Assembly: GCF_000802225.1 (NCBI RefSeq)
Contig: NZ_JTDI01000005.1
Location: 395,274-459,273 of the forward strand
From: Novosphingobium malaysiense
Lineage (GTDB): Bacteria; Pseudomonadota; Alphaproteobacteria; Sphingomonadales; Sphingomonadaceae
Length of the DNA: 64,000 bases
Direction of reading: 5' to 3'
A program made the translations under genes and the position numbers. Positions 58,842 through 64,000 of this stretch are shown one piece after another. The notes beneath the pieces were generated by a model. It saw only the letters and a list, made by a program, of their open reading frames with translations. It was not told where the DNA came from and did no database searches. Position 1 is the stretch's first letter. Each line of letters opens with the position of its first letter.

Positions 58842-60284
58842 ATGGGGGCGAGGCGGTTTTTGCGTCCGGAAAACCTGTTGCTTCTCGCACTGTTCGCCGC
58901 CGAATTGGCCGAGAGTTTCGGCGGGACGATCGTTTATGCCGCGCTGCCTCGCCTGATGCGCGAATTCGGCGATCCGGTGACGGTAGGTTGGCTCGTCACC
59001 GGCCATAGTCTGATCGCGACAAGCGCTGCACTGATGGCGGGGCGTATCGGGGCGATGTTCGGCGTGCGCAGGTCTATGCTGGCGTTTCTGGCCTGCGCTA
59101 TGGCAGGCTCCTCCATATGTGCATTCAGCAACGGCTTTCCGATGCTCATGGCCGGGCGTTCCCTGCAGGGTGTCGGCGCCGCCGTATTTCCCCTATCCAT
59201 CAGCCTGCTGCGTGTGCATTGGCCTGTTCAACGCATTCCGGTCGGCTTGGGTCTGATCACTTCAGCCGCTTCCATCGGTGCCGCATCGGGCTTGGTCCTG
59301 GGTGGTATCATTCTCGATAATTTCGACTGGCACTGGATGTTCGGCGCATCAGCGCTTCTGCTATGCTGTGCGTGGCTGGCCGTCCGGCTGCTCGTGCACG
59401 GCGGGGAGCGCCAGGAAGTCGTACCCCGGATCGATCTGATCGACGGTTTCCTCCCCGTTCCTGCTATCTGTGCAATCCTCTTGGCAGTCAGCAGTGCCAG
59501 GCAGTCCGGCTGGGGCGATCCGCTTGTTCTTGGTCTGCTGGCCGGAGGAGGCTTTGCGCTCGTTTTCTGGGGATGGCGCAGCTTGCGCCTGAGCCATCCC
59601 TTCCTTGATCTTCGGCTGCTGGCGAGGCGAAATGTTGCGATACCCAATCTGATCACTGTCCTGGTCGCGTTGGGAACGATGCAGATTACCCTGGTCTTTT
59701 CGTCCTATGTGCAGTCGCCCTCCTGGACGATGGTTGGCCTGGGGCTTAGCGCCACGGTGGCTGGGCTTGCCAAACTTCCGTCAAATTTCCTTTCATTCTT
59801 CGCCGGGCCATTCTCGGGATGGCTGACGCAACGGGCCGGGAACCGCACTGCATTGCTGTCTGGCACGGTCCTGGTCACGGTGAGTTGGCTTGCAGCGACT
59901 GTGCTTCCGGACAACATATATCTTGTCGTCGCTTTGATCTGCGGCGTGTCCTTTGGCACCACCATTCTCTTTGCGGCCATTCCCAATGCCATGGTGGCGG
60001 CCGTCCCGGTCAACAGCACGGGCGATGTCATTGGAGCAATGATTGTCCTGCGTGGCCTGTTCATGGGAGCAGGCGCACAGATCGTGACGATCCTGTTCGC
60101 GAGTCATGCAGTTTCTCAGAGTGGCGTCATGCTTCCGTCGGCGCAGTCCTTTCGGTCCGTGATGCTTTGGATCGCGTCTTTGTCGGGATTTGCTGCAGTG
60201 CTCGCCTTTGCCATGCCCCGGAAGATCAGGGCCGCTACGGATGGACAATGCTTAAGTGTTGATAAAAATATGAATTCAAATTAA
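58842..60284 (+). CDS. MFS transporter (DHA2-like)
   Basis: The 480-residue protein has 12-14 hydrophobic segments. The start NLLLLALFAAELAESFGGTI and the loop GRIGAMFGVRRSMLAF are typical of multidrug or DHA2-type carriers. The conserved SLQGVGAAVFPLSISLLR follows the first helices. ATG at 58842 follows a GAGAGGGGAGG site. The last residues MNSN and the stop are encoded by the AT-rich motif at 60263-60288. It may export the pathway substrate or a toxic intermediate. Confidence 0.88.
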   Translation: MGARRFLRPENLLLLALFAAELAESFGGTIVYAALPRLMREFGDPVTVGWLVTGHSLIATSAALMAGRIGAMFGVRRSMLAFLACAMAGSSICAFSNGFPMLMAGRSLQGVGAAVFPLSISLLRVHWPVQRIPVGLGLITSAASIGAASGLVLGGIILDNFDWHWMFGASALLLCCAWLAVRLLVHGGERQEVVPRIDLIDGFLPVPAICAILLAVSSARQSGWGDPLVLGLLAGGGFALVFWGWRSLRLSHPFLDLRLLARRNVAIPNLITVLVALGTMQITLVFSSYVQSPSWTMVGLGLSATVAGLAKLPSNFLSFFAGPFSGWLTQRAGNRTALLSGTVLVTVSWLAATVLPDNIYLVVALICGVSFGTTILFAAIPNAMVAAVPVNSTGDVIGAMIVLRGLFMGAGAQIVTILFASHAVSQSGVMLPSAQSFRSVMLWIASLSGFAAVLAFAMPRKIRAATDGQCLSVDKNMNSN

Positions 60285-60288
60285 ATAA
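60263..60288. promoter_or_regulatory. AT-rich motif overlapping the MFS stop codon
   Basis: ATATGAATTCAAATTAAAT, centred on GAATTC at 60272-60277, matches the right half of the palindrome at 468-485. It lies about 117-140 bases upstream of the enoyl-CoA hydratase start. Confidence 0.55.
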
Positions 60289-60315
60289 TGGAAATTTCGA
60301 ATATGGAGCCGCGAT

Positions 60316-60402
60316 ATGCGTAAAGCAGTCAGTGCGGTTGAGGCCAGGTTGGCCGGTGGGAGGGGCGACGCGTCGGCACCTTCCAGCAAGGAGGATACTT
60401 GA
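60316..60402 (+). CDS. Possible 28-aa leader peptide before the enoyl-CoA hydratase gene
   Basis: A short frame starts at ATG 60316 with GGAG seven bases before it and encodes MRKAVSAVEARLAGGRGDAS followed by eight residues. It stops at 60402. The AAGGAGG site of the following gene lies inside it. It may be a translated leader coupled to the enoyl-CoA hydratase gene, or a chance frame. No homologue is known to me. Confidence 0.3.
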   Translation: MRKAVSAVEARLAGGRGDASAPSSKEDT

Positions 60403-60404
60403 GG

Positions 60405-61214
60405 ATGCCGGATCTCATTATCGACAGCAGGGCAGGCATAACGACGTTGACGCTCAATCGTCCCGAGCGGCACAATGCACTTTCACCATCGCTTTCTGCG
60501 GCGATGGCTGAGGCGGTCGCGGACTTCAAGGCTGATGGGGATCAGCGTGTTCTCGTCGTCACCGGGACAGGGGAAAAGGCATTCTGTTCCGGCTGGGATT
60601 TGAAGCGTGCCCGAGGCGCTCAAGAACAGCTGGGAGGAGGTGATCAGAAGCGCTCTCTTCCAATCGCCAAGTCGGCCGAAATGTATGGGCTTGCAACGTG
60701 TGAGAAGCCTGTAATCGCAGCGATTAACGGCTTGGCTGTTGGGGGTGGTTTCGAGATTGCTCAATGCTGCGACATCAGGGTTGCAGTCGAAGAAGCTTGG
60801 TTTGGACTGCCCGAGGTGCAGCGCGGGTTTATCGCGGGGGTGTCGGCTATGAACCTGCCGCGCCATCTGCCTTACGGTGTGGCAGCAGATATCATGTTGG
60901 CCGGGCAACGCCTCACTGCCCACGATGCCTTTCGGTTCGGCTTTGTCCAGGAGGTGACGGAAAGAGGTGATTTGATGGCAGCAGTGATGCGGCGAGCGGA
61001 ATCGATAGCGAAGTCTTCGCAATCAGCCTTATGGGGCACCAAGCTGGTTCTGCGTTATTGGCGTGATCTCATGCTCAGCGAGCACTATCGCCACTACGAG
61101 GCGGTGGCCCACCGAGTGCTTTTGTCTGGCGATATGGTTGAGGGGATAAAGGCGTTCTCGGAAAAGCGAGAGGCGCGTTTTGCGGGTGGGTGGCCGGATC
61201 CGCTGGAGCAATGA
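60405..61214 (+). CDS. Enoyl-CoA hydratase/isomerase family protein
   Basis: The 269-residue crotonase-fold protein has LNRPERHNALS, the oxyanion-hole residues in CSGWDLKRA and INGLAVGGGFEIAQCCDIRV, and VQRGFIAGVSAM. It should add water to an enoyl-CoA or catalyse a related crotonase reaction. ATG 60405 and TTG 60399 are both possible starts, ten and four bases after AAGGAGG. It is followed by the unusual TetR gene. Confidence 0.9.
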   Translation: MPDLIIDSRAGITTLTLNRPERHNALSPSLSAAMAEAVADFKADGDQRVLVVTGTGEKAFCSGWDLKRARGAQEQLGGGDQKRSLPIAKSAEMYGLATCEKPVIAAINGLAVGGGFEIAQCCDIRVAVEEAWFGLPEVQRGFIAGVSAMNLPRHLPYGVAADIMLAGQRLTAHDAFRFGFVQEVTERGDLMAAVMRRAESIAKSSQSALWGTKLVLRYWRDLMLSEHYRHYEAVAHRVLLSGDMVEGIKAFSEKREARFAGGWPDPLEQ

Positions 61215-61342
61215 GCCCTGTTCCGAAACCGCAACGAGTTGCGGGACGAGCCCATGCACGTTGTCAATATGGTTGCCAATGTAGTTGTTGACGGGCGGGT
61301 TAAAGCGCTTGTCTGCAGGCAGTCCATTCGATAGGAATTTCT

Positions 61343-61362
61343 GTTAATTTAAGATTGAATTT
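61343..61362. promoter_or_regulatory. AT-rich operator-like motif directly before the TetR gene
   Basis: GTTAATTTAAGATTGAATTT lies ten bases before the regulator start at 61372, overlapping its ribosome-binding region. The reverse strand reads AAATTCAATCTTAAATTAAC, related to the motif at 468-485. Its place suggests autoregulation. Confidence 0.5.
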
Positions 61363-61371
61363 GGAGGCAAG

Positions 61372-62430
61372 ATGGCACGCGGTGCATCATCGGCAGAGCG
61401 AGCCGCGGTCAAGGCGAGGGCTTCGCGTCCCAAGGCTGCTGCAAAAAAGCAAGAAGTGGCAACGAGCGGGGTGTCTGCGCGGAAAGACGCCGGTCGGGCA
61501 GCTTTGGCTGAAGATGTGACTGTACCTCAGGTCGCTGGCGCGGAACATTCGGTTGCGGGGGCTTCTCCGAGCAATAAGCCCCGGCGCAGCAAGGGGGCGA
61601 GTGGCAGCCGCGGCACGCGCAGTGCTGCTGCGGCTGGTGCTGCCGATGACAGCAATGGCAAGAATGCCGCATCTGCCGAGAAAGGGCGGCCACAGGCTCC
61701 CTCCGCAAGCGGCCCGCAGAAGCGGCGGCGCGTCACAAAGACAAAGCGCGTGAATACGGCCAGTGTCCCGGAGCTGTCCAAGGCCGATGCCAAGAGACAG
61801 GAAATCATTGTAGCGGCTGCCTCGATTTTTGCGCGCAAAGGCTACGCCGAGACAACGCTCGTCGATGTGGCGAAGAAGCTGAAAATTCATACAGCTGGAC
61901 TCTATTATTATTTCGAGAGCCGTGATGCACTGGTTGATGCGCTGCTAAAATATGCGGCGACCCGGCTTCACTCACGTTATCAGGCTCTCGTTGAGGAAAT
62001 GGATGGCCAGTCGGCTTCCGAAAAGCTGAAGGTCATGATCCGCAAATATGTGCAGGTCGATTCCATCCGGGACGACGTGGGCGCGGCATTCTGGAAAATT
62101 TATGATCAAGTTTCGCCCGAATTGAGGGCAGGTGTCCGGGACGAGGCCAAAGGTTATTTTGAGGTGTGGAGAACACTCATCCGGGAAGCTGCTGCCGAGA
62201 AATCCTTGCGGGCCGACATAGACCCGGGCGTTCAACGGCAACTTCTGATGGGGTGTTTGGTCTGGATCAAAGAATGGTACAGACCTCAGGGCACAGTTTC
62301 TGCCGACGATATTGCTGATGCCGTTATTTCACTTTTCCTGAGTGGCGAGAACGCATCTCATGTTGAAGTAGCAAAACCCAAATCTGCGCCGCGCAAGGGG
62401 CGTGCCACTCGAAAGCAGGCAGGGGCCTGA
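61372..62430 (+). CDS. TetR-family regulator with long basic N-terminal tail
   Basis: The 352-residue protein is longer than usual for TetR proteins. The first 140 residues are a low-complexity tail rich in Ala, Lys, Arg and Ser (for example RASRPKAAAKK, EKGRPQAPSAS and QKRRRVTKTKR). The normal TetR domain follows from about residue 141 (KRQEIIVAAASIFARKGYAE, then TAGLYYYFESRDALVDALL). The C-terminus is also basic (PRKGRATRKQ). Such tails resemble histone H1 or AT-hook segments and might help bind AT-rich DNA. GGAGG is six bases before the ATG. An AT-rich element overlaps this region. Confidence 0.88.
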   Translation: MARGASSAERAAVKARASRPKAAAKKQEVATSGVSARKDAGRAALAEDVTVPQVAGAEHSVAGASPSNKPRRSKGASGSRGTRSAAAAGAADDSNGKNAASAEKGRPQAPSASGPQKRRRVTKTKRVNTASVPELSKADAKRQEIIVAAASIFARKGYAETTLVDVAKKLKIHTAGLYYYFESRDALVDALLKYAATRLHSRYQALVEEMDGQSASEKLKVMIRKYVQVDSIRDDVGAAFWKIYDQVSPELRAGVRDEAKGYFEVWRTLIREAAAEKSLRADIDPGVQRQLLMGCLVWIKEWYRPQGTVSADDIADAVISLFLSGENASHVEVAKPKSAPRKGRATRKQAGA

Positions 62431-62740
62431 GCTGCGGGGCTCCGGTAAGGGCAACAGCTATTCGGCTTAGGCCAACCCTGGAGTTTATGACTCCATCGTT
62501 GTCCGGACGCTTGAAGCATAGCCCTGCGACGTGAAATTCGCGGCTTGAGCCGGCTTTGGTCCGTCGGGTCACCGATGACCTCTCTGGCAGTTATGCGTTG
62601 TTGATTTATTTTTGCATTGCGGCCAGCTTTGTGTCGTGCATGGCAATGTTCGGACCGAGGCGTCATCCCAATTGGGGCCGGCACCAGGAGATGGAGAGGA
62701 CCTGACTTGCCCCGCAGCTAGGCATTCTCACTACCGCCGA
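62431..62740. other. Convergent intergenic region
   Basis: No gene is supported between the TetR gene and the P450 gene. A small inverted repeat TGGAGT-TTATG-ACTCCA lies at 62479-62495. No convincing terminator was seen. Confidence 0.55.
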
Positions 62741-63947
62741 CTAGGTGTCCCATTGCACCCAAAGCGATCTTGGGCCCCGAAGCATCGCGCCCGTAATCAC
62801 TGCCGGCCGGGACAGGCGCAGGTTTGGAAGACGCCGGAGCAGGACCTCGAGCGCCACTGCAAGCTCTTCCCGGGCCAGAAAGGCTCCTAGGCACAAATGC
62901 GGCCCCAAACCGAACGCGACGTGCTCTCCTGGACGCCGGTCGAGGTCCCAGCGATCGGGATCAGTGAAGACTGACGGATCGCGATTCCCGATAGGCGGGC
63001 AGAGACTGACAACCTCTCCAGCCGGAATTTCAACGCCGCTGACAATCACGTCCTTCAAGGTCATGCGCGGCTCAGAAGTTGTCGCTGCGCTCCAGCGTAA
63101 GCTCTCTTCAACAGCCCATTTGCGTTCTTCCGCATGGGCAAGGAGGCGCGGATGAATGGCGGGCTGATCCAGGACGGCCATCATCATGCTGCCGAGCGTC
63201 AACCAAGTCGTGTCGATCCCGGCAGGAAACAAAAATCGAAGGAAACCGAGGATCTCCTCCTCGTCGAGCCACTCGCCATCGACCCTCGGTACGCAACAAT
63301 TCAGAAATTAGGTCCTCGCCAAGGTTTGAGCGCCGTTTCTCGATGATTGGCAAAATGAAGTTCGTGAAGTCCCGATTGGCCTGTGCGACGGTTTCGACGT
63401 CTGGATATGCCAGCATCGCAAGAGCGCACCGCTCCAGCCAATCCTCATGGTCAGCCGGGATGCCCAAAAGTTGGGCCGTGATGCGCAGTGGATACTTTCG
63501 CGAAAAGCTGGTGACGAGATCGGTTTCGCCAGATTGCACGAACTCATCGACTAGCGCTTCAGCAATTGGCCGGAACATGGGAACTACGTATTCTGGAACC
63601 TTGCGCTTTGTGAAGGCGGGCAGCACCAGCGCCCTCTTCCGCCGATGTTCGGCACCATCGTACCCCTGGATATTAGGGCCCATGAACGGGAAGGTAGCCG
63701 GGCGAAGTACCAGTGACTTGGAATAGACAGCTGAATTGCGAAAGGCTTCTCTAATATCGTCATAGCGCAAAAGCGTCAGTCGCGCCTCCGTACCCCGGCG
63801 CAGCCATACAGCGCCCTTTTCATCCCGCAAGCGGCCCAGACGCTCGAACCAGTCGGGAATGTCATCGCGATCATAGTCGATGTTGTCGTCGAGGCTAACC
63901 TCGTTCGCCAGCCTGAACCTGAACGTTTCACTGCCCTTCAAATCCAT
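62741..63947 (-). pseudogene. Cytochrome P450 with a single-base frameshift
   Basis: The two parts are read in different frames. The N-terminal part runs from ATG 63947 (GGGAG five bases before it) and includes EHRRKRALVLPAFTKRKVPE. The C-terminal part includes AGIDTTW, EESLRW and the heme loop FGLGPHLCLGAFLA. At 63283-63285 the minus strand has GGG where GG would continue the frame. Removing one base gives an unbroken reading of EVDGEWLDEEEILGF and a full P450 of about 401 residues. The change is either a sequencing error in a short homopolymer or a recent inactivation. No ferredoxin gene is adjacent. Confidence 0.85.
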
Positions 63948-64000
63948 ATACGCTCCCGTTTTAGGTCGTGAACTCATAAATTCGAAGTGGCTGCGCAAGG

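Noticed and set aside
1..64000. Transposons, integrases, tRNA attachment sites, CRISPR arrays or rRNA
   Set aside because: I saw no transposase-like protein, no regular spaced repeats and no tRNA-like structure. The island's origin by transfer is not shown by the window itself.

Overview
The window looks like a catabolic gene island from a GC-rich alphaproteobacterium, most likely a sphingomonad (Novosphingobium, Sphingobium or Sphingopyxis type). The evidence is a TonB-dependent receptor of the sphingomonad style at the left edge, GC-rich codon use, and dense short operons of oxidoreductases and CoA-handling enzymes with many local regulators. About 54 protein genes are supported. I saw no rRNA, tRNA, CRISPR array, transposase or replication gene.

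Layout. 0.5-15 kb: TonB-dependent receptor, alpha/beta hydrolase, malonyl-CoA decarboxylase, sulfotransferase-like protein, an MFS exporter, then an operon of GMC oxidoreductase, EthD-like protein, metallo-beta-lactamase-fold hydrolase and a second MFS transporter. 14.6-21.5 kb: a TetR regulator divergent from an FAD monooxygenase, CmcJ-type oxidoreductase, small unknown protein and acyl-CoA synthetase, followed by an IclR-like regulator and a DUF2889 protein. 21.7-31.3 kb: Rieske oxygenase, TetR regulator, and an operon of aldehyde dehydrogenase, two-domain carboxymuconolactone-decarboxylase-like protein, SDR, 3-hydroxyisobutyrate-dehydrogenase-like protein and SDR, then a TPP-dependent E1 alpha/beta pair. 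31.5-39.3 kb: second Rieske oxygenase, amidohydrolase, a P450 with its ferredoxin, SDR, thiolase and another amidohydrolase. 39.4-45.4 kb: AEC carrier, LysR regulator, quinone oxidoreductase, SDR, dienelactone hydrolase and aldehyde dehydrogenase. 45.7-53 kb: a second E1 alpha/beta pair with an E2, a phosphotransferase, a CrtC/AttH-like protein, a CruF-like membrane protein and an SDR. 53-64 kb: acyl-CoA synthetase, VOC protein, small EthD-like protein, SDR, third amidohydrolase, DHA2-type MFS, enoyl-CoA hydratase, an unusual TetR regulator with a long basic tail, and a P450 broken by a one-base frameshift.

Taken together the genes suggest uptake of a hydrophobic compound, oxygenation by Rieske, P450 and flavin enzymes, alcohol and aldehyde oxidation, CoA activation, hydration and thiolysis, and oxidative decarboxylation of a 2-oxo acid. 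The substrate cannot be named from the sequence. No classical intradiol or extradiol ring-cleavage dioxygenase was recognised.

The most striking non-coding signal is an AT-rich, partly palindromic element (best copy TAATTTGAATTCAAATTA) repeated in front of many separate transcripts, which suggests one shared regulon. A second clear signal is a pair of palindromic operators between the TetR gene at 14575-15189 and the flavin monooxygenase. A third is a 20-base box, 18 of 20 identical, upstream of both the malonyl-CoA decarboxylase and the sulfotransferase genes.
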